Source: Sambucus nigra (taxonomy: Eukaryota; Streptophyta; Magnoliopsida; Dipsacales; Adoxaceae). From it: 64,000 nt of DNA. This document shows, in pieces, positions 37,440 through 50,141 of the stretch; the stretch's first letter is position 1, and every line of letters begins with the position of its first letter. Under the pieces are notes generated by a model. That model was not told where the DNA came from and made no database searches. It saw nothing but the letters and a program-made list of their open reading frames with translations. The stretch covers positions 256,188,187 to 256,252,186 of the forward strand of contig OX422214.1 in NCBI GenBank assembly GCA_949130495.1, in the 5' to 3' direction. The translations under genes and the position numbers were made by a program.

Positions 37440-38794
37440 AGGAGATTAAGAGAATATGAAATTAAGAAATAAGAGATTGGGAAATTAGGACTTGAGTCTC
37501 GAATTTTACCCCGAGATGCCTACGTAGCCTAAAGAGGCATCAAAGTCCACGTAGTTCGTACATAAAACGAGGGGTGGGGTTGATCCCATAAATCCAATCG
37601 GGGATTTCTCTTATATGTGAGTGTGTGTAAAAAAAGGTGTTTTAGTGTGAGAAAAGTATGATAATTCCTGTTTGGAATTTATGAGCAAACCCTATTTTTC
37701 TTGATTTTTGGGTTTTTATATGAAAATAAGAGATGTGAAAAAATACTGAATAAAAAGTATATTAAGATATGTGATCTAATAAAAATTCTAGATAATGAAG
37801 TAATCTAATGCAAATTTAAGAGAATTTAAGAAGTAAGTGAGAGCATGGACCTTCTTGGAGATCTTGAACTTGTTCTTGAATGTTGGAGAGCTGCCCTTGG
37901 ACTTTGATGAAGGTGATGGATAGTTAATTTGCCAAGTTTGGCAAAAAGGATGATTAAAAGGGAATGTTGGAAGGTAATTTGGATGTGGAAATCATGTCGA
38001 CTTCAAGAGAGAGTTGCAAAGCTTAATGAGAATGATGGATCTCAGGTATTGGTCCCCCTTTAGAAGTGACATTAGGCCCTCATTTTATAGGGTCAGGGGA
38101 AGTGCCGATCGACATAGTCCTACTCCTGCCCATCGACAGTAACCCTAGGCACACTGTCGATTGGTAGGGTTCTGGACCTACCGATTGGCAGTCTCGTGCA
38201 GATTTTCTTGGAAAAATGGTCGTAGGACGAAATTCGTTGACTCGAATCGTGTACGGGGAATACTATTAGAAAGGTAATTCATAGACCATTGAGAGACCTT
38301 TGGACTGCTCCCGGGTTAGGGATTTGACTTTGGGTCAAATATGGCCCGAAAGCGCATGTCAGTCCTTTGGACAGGAGATTGTCGGACGTAAATGAATCGT
38401 TTGTCCGTATGGTGCGTCAGAATCGTGCACGGATTGTTGGAAAGGTTGGGAGATGTACTTTGACATTCCAAAGAGTTTCACTCAGTTTGGAGAGTTGACT
38501 TTGGTCAACTGGGGCCCAGAAGTTCCCGGTGGCTATCGAAGTAAAATGGATCCTTCGTCCTACCGTAAGTCAGAATCGCGTACGGGACAGATCGTTGGAA
38601 AAGTTATTCAGTTCCCTTAAAAGATTTGTTCAGTCTCATTCGAGCTGAAGAGTTGACTTTAGTCAAATAAGGTCCGGGAGTGCCTGGTGGGCTCTAGATC
38701 GGTACTCGGAGTATGATCAAGGGTTTGTAGTGAAATGAGGAGGTGCCAGGGACCTAAGGAGTGACTTAGGGAGTACTAGAATGGGGTGTTTACA
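37440..38794 (-). repeat. LTR-like copy A (Tat-like gypsy, tentative)
   Basis: On the minus strand it starts TGTAAACACCCC at 38794. It shares its whole layout with copy B: a chain of 155-175 bp subrepeats (38220-38770) with a conserved AATCGTGTACGGGG box and a GAGTTGACTTTGGTCAA-like box, then a less repetitive part with gtccacgtagttcg (37540) and aaaccctatttttcttg (37688). The left boundary is not defined. Confidence 0.6.
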
Positions 38795-40376
38795 ATATGA
38801 TAAGAAAGAAATATATAAACATGCGTAAGGGAGGACTCGAATCTTGGGATTAACCTAAGACACCTACGTAACCCAAGGGACATCAAAGTCCACGTAGTTC
38901 GATGCTAACATAGGGTGGGGTTTAATCCATAAATACAAAATGAGTGTGTGTAGAAGAAAATGTGCTTTAAGAATGAGAGTGTGAGATGAGATCTCCTCTT
39001 TCACAATTTATAGAAACCCTATTTTTCTTGTTTTATTTTTTTATGAAAGTAGAGTATGTGCAAATACAACTATTAAAGGTTTGAGATTAATGTATATGAT
39101 GTAATGAAACAAAATGCTAAAGTAGAAATAGAGCAAACAACACTAAAATGAGAGAATTGGAGAAAATGTTGGAGAATTTTACCTCCTTATGAGTAATTGA
39201 TGTTGATCTTGTGTGTAGATATGCTAATCTTAAAATGGTATGAAAGTGGTATGGAGAGGTGGGGGGATTTACCTAGTGACGTAAGAAATTTTTGGAAGGG
39301 AATGTGGGAAAACGAGTTTTTTAGGAAAGGGAACAACTCTGAATTCAAGAAAATATTCTCTAACTTGCTGAAAGGGGTACTGTTCAAAGTGAGGTCATTG
39401 ACTCTATTTATAAGGGCCAAGGGGATTTCCGATCGGATGGGTCCTTGGGGTGCCATTTGGCAGCTTGGAAAGAGTTTTAAAAAAATGGGCATAAAATGAA
39501 AACCGTAACTCAAAATCGTACACGGGGAAGACCATGAGCCACTCCTGGGTTCGAGAGTTGACCAAGATCAAACGGGGCCCGAAAACACCCGGTTGTCTTT
39601 GGATAAGAAGTTTTCAGAGGAAAACGGATCGTTCATCAGAACCGTAAGGTCGATTCATGCACGAGATGGACCATCAGAAATGTTATTCAGTGCCCTTTAA
39701 GATTTCATTCAACTTCATTCGATTTGGAGAGTTGACCAAGGTCAAGTGAGGTTTGAAATTTCTCGATGACCCTTCGAAGTAAAATGGGTCGTTTGCCCAT
39801 ACCGTAAGGCTAATTCGTGCCCGAGACGGCCCGTTGTAAAGGGGATTCAAAGACCTTCAAAGATTCATTGATCTTAGCTTAAACTAAAGAGTTGAATAGA
39901 TTCAAGCAAGGCCCAGGAGTGCTCGATGGCCTCCAAATCAGTTTTCAAAGTGAAACTGACCGTTTCTCCAAACCGTTAGGTCGATTCCTGCATGGGGTGA
40001 ATTATTGTAAATGGGTTATATAGGCCTTTGAAGGTTCATTGATATTTTTCTCAAGGATATATTTGATCGAAGTCAAATGGGTCCTAGGAGCGCCCGGTGG
40101 CCTTCAGATCAGTTTTTGGAGTGAAACGGATCATTCGTCCGAACCATAAGGCCGATTCGTGCCCGGGGTGGACCATTGGAATGGGGATTGAGAGCCCTTT
40201 AAAGATTAATTAAGAATTTTCTCAAAAAAGAGAGTTGACCAAAGTCAAACGAGGTTTAGGAGCGCCCGATGGCCTCTAGACCTGTACTCGAAGTATGACT
40301 TAGGGTTTATAGTGGATGGACGGGTGTTAGGGACCTAAGGAGATGCTTAGGGTGGTCCTAATATGGGGTGTCTATA
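38795..40376 (-). repeat. LTR-like copy B, beside a polypurine tract
   Basis: Direct repeat of copy A with about five subrepeat units (39490-40340) against about three in A. On the minus strand it starts TATAGACACCCC (TG changed to TA) right after a purine tract, so it should be a 3' LTR. Its other end abuts the start of copy A with no gap. Confidence 0.6.
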
Positions 40377-40393
40377 GATCCCCTCGATGAGAG
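40377..40393 (-). promoter_or_regulatory. Polypurine tract before LTR copy B
   Basis: Minus strand CTCTCATCGAGGGGATC immediately precedes the LTR-like start. Position and G-rich core fit. Confidence 0.5.
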
Positions 40394-40529
40394 ATATTGT
40401 AATAAGTAAAGGTCATCGAATAATAGACACCACATCGACATTGGGAAAGATGATTTTAGGTCAATTATGCGGACCTATAGTATAAGGGTGATCGATTTAC
40501 AGGATTGAAGTCTGTTATGAGGACCTAAA

Positions 40530-41458
40530 GAGATAGGGATGACCAATTCCGTGGGTCAAGGTCAATTTTTAGGACTAAGGGGATAAGAATGACCTCTTTA
40601 ACATGTCAAAGAGGTGTTAAGGTTAATTGTAACGGGCTAAGGTAACCAATTCAGCGGGTGGAGGTCAATTCTAAGGACCTAAAGAAAGGAGGATGACCAA
40701 TTCAGCGGGTCAAGCTCAATTCTGAGGACCTAATGTTATGATAACCAATTCTGTGGGCCTAGGTTAATTCTGAGGATCTAAAGTTATGCAGGGGATGGCC
40801 AATTCTATGGGACAAGGTCAATTCTGAGGACCTAAAGTTGCAACGACCAATTCTGCGGGCCGAGTTCTATTCTAGGGACCTAAAGTTATGATGATCGATT
40901 CTGAGGGACGAGGTCAATTCAAAACTTATGACGACCAATCCTGCGGGACGAGGTTAATTCTGAGGACCTAAATTTGTGATGACCAATTCTACGAGTCGAG
41001 ATCAATTATGAAGACCTGAAGTTGAGATGACCAAATCTAAAGGACGAGTTTAATTATGAGGACCTAAAGTTAGGATGACCAATTCTGTGGGTCAAGGTCA
41101 ATTCTGAGTACCCAAAGTGGTGATGACCAATTTTGCGGGCCGAGGTCAAGTCTAAGGATCAAAACTTGTGACGATCAATTCTGTGGGCCAAAGAAAATTC
41201 AAAAAACATAAAGTGGTGACGACTAATTCTGCGAGTCGAGGTCAGTTATGATGACTTAAAGTTAGGACGACCAACTATGCGGGTCGAGGTAAATTCTGTT
41301 GACCTAAAGTTATAATGACCAATTCTGTGGGTTGGGGTCAATTCTGAGGACCAAAAGTTAAGACGGCCAATTCTGAGGGTCAAGGTCAATTATGATGACC
41401 TAAAGATGTGACGACTAATTCTAGAGGTCGAGGTCAATTCTGAGGACCTAAAGTTTTG
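40530..41458. repeat. 48-bp minisatellite, about 18 units
   Basis: Tandem, diverged units with the core GACCAATTCTGCGGGTCGAG followed by GTCAATTCTGAGGACCTAAA. Successive starts from 40981 onward are 47-48 bp apart (41028, 41076, 41124, 41172, 41220, 41268, 41316, 41364, 41412). Each unit is itself two ~24-bp halves sharing gaccaattctg / ggtcaattctg, and each half has a GACC/GGTC dyad. It lies just inside the polypurine tract of LTR copy B, the 3' untranslated position where Tat-lineage gypsy elements are known to carry tandem repeats. Confidence 0.9.
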
Positions 41459-41947
41459 TCAAGGAGTAATTACACTTAGGAAAGTATATATGATTTCGGG
41501 TGCAGGTGAACTTTTGATTCTGTTGGGGATGGTGTTGTCTTAAAATTCTGTTAGGAATGCTTTGTTTTGAGGTTCTGGCTGAAGAATTATAGTGGACAGG
41601 TGAATTATTGTCTCTATTGTGGAGTATGTTGTGGATAAGAGTGTAAGATTAATCTAGTCTAGGATTTTGAGAGTTTGTAGGGGTCTTAGTGCTCCAATAG
41701 GCTCCATTTGTTTGTTAGGAAAGTTAAGCGGAAAAATAATTCTCGGGAAAAGTGAAATGAAGTAAAGGAAAGGAAAAGGAAAATCATTTTCCTGTGTGTG
41801 TTTGGTTGACGATAGTTTCCTATAGGAAAATTAAAGAATTACCCGTTCAAGTTCCTATATGTTCATTTAATTTTATTTTTTTGGCTTCAAGTTCACTTTT
41901 TCGTTCCATTGCTTCCGACATTTATTTAATGCTCAAAGCCACTAAAT
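41459..41947. other. Spacer, possible Harbinger left end
   Basis: 41700-41800 has ggctccatttgtttgttagg and ggaaaaggaaaatcattttc, in the style of PIF/Harbinger termini, but no matching inverted end was found on the other side of the transposase. Confidence 0.35.
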
Positions 41948-42645
41948 TCATAGTCTCAAAATATGCGTCAATATTTTTAGAGCGACGACCATGTTTTCTA
42001 ATAGCTGATCGTCCTGATGAGTTTCCATACTACTCCAAGCAATTGGATCTCCAAATTCATTAGTTTGAGTATTATTTCCCTTACCAATTGTGTGACCGCC
42101 ATCATCAAGACTTGTGTCATCCACAGGTGCATCAGATTGGCTATTACAGTAGTCTTCAGTCGCTTGTCTAGCATTAATATCTGCCCCCCTCGGCACGATT
42201 CACCTATTGATCCATCATTTCCATAAATGATTCCTAGTTCTTCAAGAATTTATATACATTTATATCTCAATCTCTTCACCTTTGGATGTGCCTATAAAAC
42301 GGATTTCAGTTTATGTATGTTTTTAAGGAAATTTAATAAGTAGTAATAAAACTATAGGCAAAAAATTACCTTAACATAAGCCTCCCACACATCATCACTA
42401 CACTTGACCTTTTTAGTTGAATAGTTAAAAGTAAAACCACTTTGGCTAAGCATCTGTTCAATATCTCTATAGCCTTTCTTGATTGTCTTCATCCGGTTGA
42501 TAACATTATCTTTATTAATGTCAATGTGAAAAGTTGTTTTTATTGCATTAGCAACGACCATATATGATACCTCCCTAAACCCCTTGTCTATTTTGTTTCC
42601 TTCATTACATTGAATGAGAAGCGCTTCAATGAGACATTTATTCAT
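41948..42645 (-). pseudogene. PIF/Harbinger Myb/SANT-like partner protein
   Basis: Second gene of PIF/Harbinger elements: a DNA-binding partner needed with the transposase. Exon 1 (42645 to about 42374) reads GNKIDKGFREVSYMVVANAI, INKDNVINRMKTIKKGYRDI and SQSGFTFNYSTKKVKCSDDV then WEAYVK, the classic Myb_DNA-bind_3-like domain. A GT donor follows AYVK, and after an acceptor (...TTTTATAG) exon 2 begins AHPKVKRLRYK, as in the family. Exon 2 has an in-frame TAA soon after and a shift in a G-run near 42185. The acidic, Asp-rich remainder (DAPVDDTSLDDGG) continues to 41948. The start lies upstream of the first visible Met. Confidence 0.85.
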
Positions 42646-42794
42646 TTATGGAGTCCATGTGGTGTTTCTCTTCTTTTTTTCCCTGTTGCAGTTGGATCCT
42701 CAAATTGTTCCATATTTCTATAACATGTTGCGTTCAGAATTGTTAATTTTAGCAAAGGTTAAAAATACGCATAAACCAATTATAAAATATCAAA

Positions 42795-44176
42795 TTAATT
42801 TAAGAAAAAGGGCACACAAAAGATATATAAATAATTAGAAATAAAATAATAGTTAATACTAAAGATGACCATTAAAATGATAGTTAACACTATATTAATG
42901 ATGACCATTTTAATATTGCCATATATTATTATTATCGAAGCCCTAAGTATCTTTGCCGCTCTACCATCCTCATTTCTCGAAAGATTTTTTGTATTGATTG
43001 GGGGGTCTTGTTGTTCCAATTCCTTATCCACGTCATATATTAAAGAATCATGGATCACTACTACTCTGATATGGTTATGAATGATGCAATAAGAAATCAC
43101 CAAATCAGTTTGGGTTGTCCATGGAAACATTGGATCCTCTCGCAAAATAGCAAGCTGCTTCTTTATTACCCTAAATGTGCGCTCAATTGCATTTTGTAGT
43201 GAAAAGTGTCTATGATTAAAAATCTCTTTCGCAGTGGTTATAGTACGTCCTTTAAATTCTTTCAAATGATACCTCGTACTTCGAAATGGTGTAATGAAGT
43301 GTTTCAGTAGTGAAAATCCCACATCCGCAAGATAATATTTTCGTACAATCAATTTAAGAACCCTATGTAAAGCTGAAATATATTAGTTATATATGGAATT
43401 AGATGACAATGCAAATTACCTAAAGGACAGGTAATTTCATGGTTCCTTGTGAGGGCACAATCTAATATCCTAGAATCAAAAGTCGATCATTCCCAACCCA
43501 ATATAACATATGTCACTTTTAGATCAAATGAAAAAGCAACTGAAGTACAACGTTTTCGATCACGAAATCTTGCTATGACATCATTTGATACTTTACCAAG
43601 AATAAGTGTTCTATCGATCGCACCCACGCAATCCTAACATATAGTATAAGTATCTTCATTTATGAATAACATTTTGAGTAGCTTAGTAATGAAAATATTG
43701 TCGCAAAATTACCTTAAAATATGGCATAAACCTTGGGTTATTTTGTATTTCTTGTGGTATTTCTTCTCGAGGCGGTTTGATAAAATATCATGCAATGAGA
43801 TAATTGCATACAAAGCCTCATTAAAATAATGGCTAATAGTTTTCCCCGAATGCCTAAAGTAGCACTTTAAAGATCAGTTCTACTCATTGTGGGCAATGAT
43901 GTGGAGGAAAATAGCTACTTCTTCAGCAACCTTAAGATGTATTGTATCATGTAACCGACATGTTCCCTTAAGAATATATACCAATCTATCAAATGCTTCC
44001 ACGTTCATCCTCAACAAATTATAACAATGTTTATTGGACTTAATTACATCTTCGCTAAATTGTCTATATGTTAAATATTTATTACGGGGTGGATCTTTGT
44101 CAAGATATTCCAAATAATTTTCCCCACTAGTTAGTAAAAGCACCGCACTAGCAACCACAACACATGCTACTTCCAT
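42795..44176 (-). pseudogene. PIF/Harbinger transposase (HARBI1-like)
   Basis: Nuclease that cuts and pastes the element. Exon 1 (44176 to about 43706): YNLLRMNVEAFDRLVYILK, VAEEVAIFLHIIAHNE, then stops, HSGKTISHYFNEAL and a shifted FIKPPREEIPQEIQNNP. Intron with GT...AG (TTAG just before 43636). Exon 2 (43636-43408): DCVGAIDRTLI (first catalytic D), RFRDRKRCTSVAFSFDLKVT, then a stop where WEGS is expected, TFDSRILDCAL (second D). A second intron leads to exon 3 (from about 43365): RKYYLADVGF, TPFRSTRYHLKEF, ELFNHRH-like EIFNHRHFSLQNAIERTF (third catalytic residue E in IERT). The DDE residues survive, but stops and a shift make it inactive. The Myb-like partner lies downstream on the same strand. 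Confidence 0.88.
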
Positions 44177-44538
44177 TTCATCGTCAGAACCTTCTTATAA
44201 GGCTATCTAAACACATGCGAAAACAATAAAATCAACAAGGTAATTTTTTTTATCATACTAATCATTTTACTTGATAACATGTAAATAAATGGAAAAGATA
44301 ATATTTTTTACGTTCTTAAGCAACAAAAATTAAATTGCAAATTTTTTATAACCAACATCCACATATAGCATATAAAGTAAATAAATTCTTGAACTAAAAA
44401 CAATTAAAATACAAAAAAGGACAACAGGAAGACAGACATAAAAAAAGGTTAATGTAACAAAAAGAACACAAAACGGAACATTTGTTTTTGTTGCATTCAA
44501 AAAATATATTTCATGCATGAAAAGATAAATATAAAAAA

Positions 44539-44720
44539 AGAGTGATTCTAAGGAGACCCTAAAATTGTACACAAAATATAAATCTGGTGATTGTCAATCA
44601 TGTATTGGTTAAATCCGCTATCGCAAACCTAAAAACACAAAAATAACAACTAATATCCGTGTGATGCATCACCGGATTTGAGTTTTGTGTAAAATTTTAA
44701 GGATCTCCCTAGAATTACTC
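44539..44720. mobile_element. Palindromic MITE, 182 bp
   Basis: Inverted arms of about 50 bp: left gtgattctaaggagaccc..., right arm reverse-reads taattctagggagatcc..., with ttgtacacaaaa / tttacacaaaa and aatctggtgat / aatccggtgat also paired. Flanked by the identical 8-mer ATAAAAAA (44531-44538, 44721-44728), a duplication length typical of hAT-type MITEs, though an A-rich 8-mer is weak evidence. Confidence 0.75.
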
Positions 44721-45720
44721 ATAAAAAACATAAATAAATTTATGTACACATTTAATTTTATTTAAAACACAAAATCGATCTGCTTTGAGAATATCAAAAG
44801 CCACATCTCATTTTCAAAGCCAAAAGCATTAAAGAATATCAACCACATATAATATTTCTATGAGAAGACCACACTTTAAGTAGCTAGCCGTGATCCATAT
44901 CCACATGTCATTTTTGATTGAGAAGACCAAAGCTTTATCTATCTTTTCCCTTTTTCAAAAACATGTACTCACATAATTTCAAAGCTCCAACAATGGAAAT
45001 GCATTATTAAGCTCTCGGTTTGTTCTTATTTTTGCTTTAGCTTATATTTGTTTTTCTTAAGTTCCTACTCACAAAAAAATATATTGTTATTTCTCAAAAT
45101 TAGATACATTATTTGTTAGAAACACAAATATTTTCACATATATATAATCAGGATGTTTTTTGGGGAAAAATCATGATCATTTGGATACTTGCAAAAAAAT
45201 ATCATTAATTTCTGAAAAATTACTAACATTATTTGTTTTAAATAAAAATATTTTCACGAACATTTTTTCATTTTTTTAATAAAATCTCTTTTTTAATACT
45301 CACTAATTATGTATGGGTGCTAAGTTAGCTGACTTATCCACTATTGATTTGTAAGTTGGCTGGGTCTAAAGAGAGGAACCTTTTCTTTGAGTTACAGCTA
45401 GATAGATGAATGTCCTCTACTTTGTTTTTTTAACACTCGCTCTATTTTTGGTCATGTGCAAAAAAATATGCAGAGATATTACAACATAATATATGGTTAG
45501 CACCTGCAAAGATTATTTGCAGCTGGAAGGTACTTACAACATAGAGGAATACATAGAATTTTTTTTTGCAGCTCAGAGGTAGAAGTGGGATGGGAATGAA
45601 TGGAGGTTTGTAATATTTATACATCAATTACTCCAACTTAGTTCAACAATTTATGGGATTTTTTATGATTTGATGGGACTAACTTCAAAACATGAGGACT
45701 TCTTCAAAGTGGGTAACATG
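44721..45720. other. AT-rich flank of the Harbinger region
   Basis: No gene. It should contain the right end of the Harbinger transposon, but no terminal inverted repeat partner was identified. Confidence 0.45.
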
Positions 45721-46925
45721 GATTTTAGGAGAGGTTTCTGGGATTTACGAATTCTTACAAAGCATTTTCCTACCTTTTTGGTCGAACGAGTTTTGAGGGA
45801 AAACGTTTCTTGCAGGAAATAATTTTTGGGGTGGGTCCTAGTGTTTTAGCATATATGCTCAATTTTTCTCGTTCTCCCCACGCATTTCTGACCGAGTTTC
45901 TCCATATTTCCCCTTCAGTGGCTCGATCGTTGGTTAAAGGATGGACTATTTATCTTCTGGAGGTTATGTATTTAGTGCGTTATAGAGGCTTTGGTGATGC
46001 TGGCTTTGTGGGAGCTGTTGCTTCTGTCAGACTTCCTTTTATTTTTGAGGATGTTATTGCTGACAGGGAACTTAACGGTTGATCCCCAAGTTGCTGTGAT
46101 AGTGACATGTGTGTCTCACCACCTTAATCCTGCGACGGTAGTGTTGGAGAAGACCCTGAATAGTCTCGATGCTTGGAAAGAGGGTCTTACCGATTTTTGG
46201 AGAAGGTTCCCGATGATGATGTTCATGTGGCTTGTAGATAGGTTACGTCTGGAGGCCCCTCCTAAATATCCCTTGGAGGCTGTGCCAAATTTTTTTGTCC
46301 AACCTTTCTTCAGTTTCGACCCATCGATAGAGAATTGGGTTAACTGTTTTGTGGATCACGGGGCCCGATGTCTTCGTTAGTCGATGCCATATTGGGGAGA
46401 CTTGCAGTCTGTTGTGAAGTTAGGAGAATACCATTATGTTCGGCTAGTTGGTTTCTATCAGACTTCCTTTTATTTTGCTTAGCGGCTTCTGCGCTAAGCA
46501 GGGTGGGAACAAATAGTTCCTCCTCGCATAACAAACTTCTTCTCGGTGGAGGATGTGACTGAATCATTGCGGATGATATTGGGATCCTTATCACAGTGCC
46601 ACCGACCATCTAACCATTTGTCACAATCTGTAGGAGGGGGCCTGGCATATTTTAAAGTACTACATGAGGTGCTGTGGAAGCGAATAGTAGGGAAGATTAT
46701 GGAGGAAGAGACTGGCAAAAGGTGACTTGTTGCCTTCGACACCATGGAGGAGGGTGTTGTGGTTTCTACCAAACTTATCAAGGTATATCACTACATGGAA
46801 CGCATACGGAATGTTAACCAGGAGTGGAAAACTTAGGGACCTCCGGGGGAAGGAAATGATGACGAAACGGGGCCTTCTGGTATTTGAGGGCAACATAAGT
46901 GAAGCTCGGGGTAGAATTTGTTAAG
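45721..46925 (+). pseudogene. Antisense ORF, DUF7745/plant-mobile-domain-like (tentative)
   Basis: Plus-strand coding text in several frames: MDFRRGFWDLRILTKHFPTF from 45721, then YMLNFSRSPHAFLTEFL, VGAVASVRLPFIFEDVIADR, and in a second frame HHLNPATVVLEKTLNSLDAW, MFMWLVDRLRL, with weaker text to about 46925. The block 'PA..V...TLNSLD...' followed by a 'WL.DRL.L' line resembles the DUF7745 / plant-mobile-domain type proteins carried by many plant genomes and gypsy elements; this is family memory, not a search. It points opposite to the gypsy integrase at 47.5-48.1 kb. A run ending AATAAAAAG near 47100 could be the transcript end. At least two frameshifts. Confidence 0.45.
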
Positions 46926-47458
46926 CTCGGGTAATTTATGTTTTGGGTGATTTTAGGGTTTTTCTGTGGAGTTAGAGATAATTTTTGTAAAGCTGGTAAG
47001 GATTGGGTTGTTTTGTTTAAGATGGTTTTGTTAGTGGAAGAGGGTGTCCTGTTTCAATCCTTTCACTGATACTTCATGTAATGGCGATGTATTCCCTGAA
47101 ATAAAAAGAATTTCGATTATATTTTGTTATGCCTCTTAATGAGTTTTGCATTTTAAACTATCGATACCAATTGCTAAGGAATACATAATCCTTTTGTTCA
47201 TGTGAATGATGACATGGACCGCCTTTCTCGGAGGTTAGAAAAAAATAGCATTTTGTGAAAAGGAAGGGGACCATGCCCATGTATGTCATATGGACTGCCT
47301 ACGTACCTCTAGGGGTTTTGAAAATTTTCACGAGTTTCATTTTGAAAAGAAATGTTTTTTAGCAGATCAGTTCCCACGTAGCTCTGGGTAGGGGTAATGA
47401 AGATATTTTTTAAGAATAGAAGGGAATAAGAAGATTCGTAGCGTGCCGAGAATTTGAG
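46926..47458. other. Spacer between antisense ORF and integrase
   Basis: Holds the apparent 3' end of the plus-strand ORF and then non-coding sequence after the integrase stop. Nothing else recognised. Confidence 0.4.
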
Positions 47459-48135
47459 CTAAGGGTAGAATTTCTTGAGATGGTCCAAGTTGACTCGATG
47501 AGACATCTCTTCTCCATTAAGGTTTGTGAGCATAGAGGCACCGCTTAAAAGAATTTTCTTCACAATGTAGGGGTCTCTCCAATTTTGTTTGAATTTTCCT
47601 ATAGGGTCCCAGACGGGTTCTAGTATCTTTTTTAGGGCAAGGTCTCCTTACTTGACACTATGGTCCTTGACTTTTCAGTTGAATGATGGCTCTATCCGGC
47701 GATGGTACCCTTGTATATGGTACAGAGCTTTAAGTCTCTTTTCATCCAAGAGTGATAGTTCATCAAAGTGGCTCTGATGCCAGTCTTCTTCGTTGACCCT
47801 ACTTTCGAGAATGACATGCAGGGAAGGTATTTTTATCTCAATAGGTAGGAACGCTTCCATCTCATATACTAGAGAATAAGGGGTAGCCCTAGTAAGTGCT
47901 CCAATTGAAGTGCGTTAGCCCAGAGGGCGTATGGCATCCAATCGGCCCAATCTCTGCAACTCTCTATTATCTTGTTAATGATGGTTTTGAGACTTTTTTT
48001 GGCGGCTTCGACAGCACCATTTGTCTAGGGTCGGAAAGGATAATATTTGTGTCTCTAAATCTCGTACTCCTCGACCAGTTTTGTGACCTTAGCTTCGAAA
48101 TAAAGTTCATTATCTGATACTAACTCATGGGTAGA
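47459..48135 (-). pseudogene. Ty3/gypsy integrase C-terminal part
   Basis: Minus strand: HELVSDNELYFEAKVTKLVE (integrase core with D of SDN), YPFRP then TNGAVEAAKKSLKTIINKII (gypsy QTNGxxEAxNK region), SCRDWADWMPYALWA, a frameshift, then MEAFLPIEIKIPSLHVI, LLDEKRLKALYHIQGYHRRI. After an in-frame TAA (47648-47650) it continues GDLALKKILEPVWDPIGKFK, NWRDPYIVKKIL and VNLDHLKKFYP to the stop at 47459-47461. The GMEAVLPIE... text followed by GKF..NW.GPY.V is the hallmark of plant gypsy integrases of the Tat/Athila branch. The upstream part, RT and RNase H are lost at 48135. Confidence 0.9.
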
Positions 48136-50117
<1,982 letters not shown>

Positions 50118-50141
50118 CAATATATATATATATATATATAT

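Noticed and set aside
40530..41458. Possible CRISPR-like array
   Set aside because: Units are contiguous diverged 48-mers without unique spacers, in a plant context; a minisatellite explains it.
40530..41458. Repeat protein coded by the 48-bp units (48 is a multiple of 3 and one minus-strand frame is open in consensus)
   Set aside because: Individual units carry indels and stops, so no long frame survives across the array.
41700..45700. Full extent of the Harbinger transposon with terminal repeats
   Set aside because: A terminus-like sequence near 41705 has no inverted partner that I can find to the right, so only the genes were annotated.
46340..46896. Minus-strand frames opposite the antisense ORF
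   Set aside because: Shadow frames of the plus-strand coding text; no recognisable motif.
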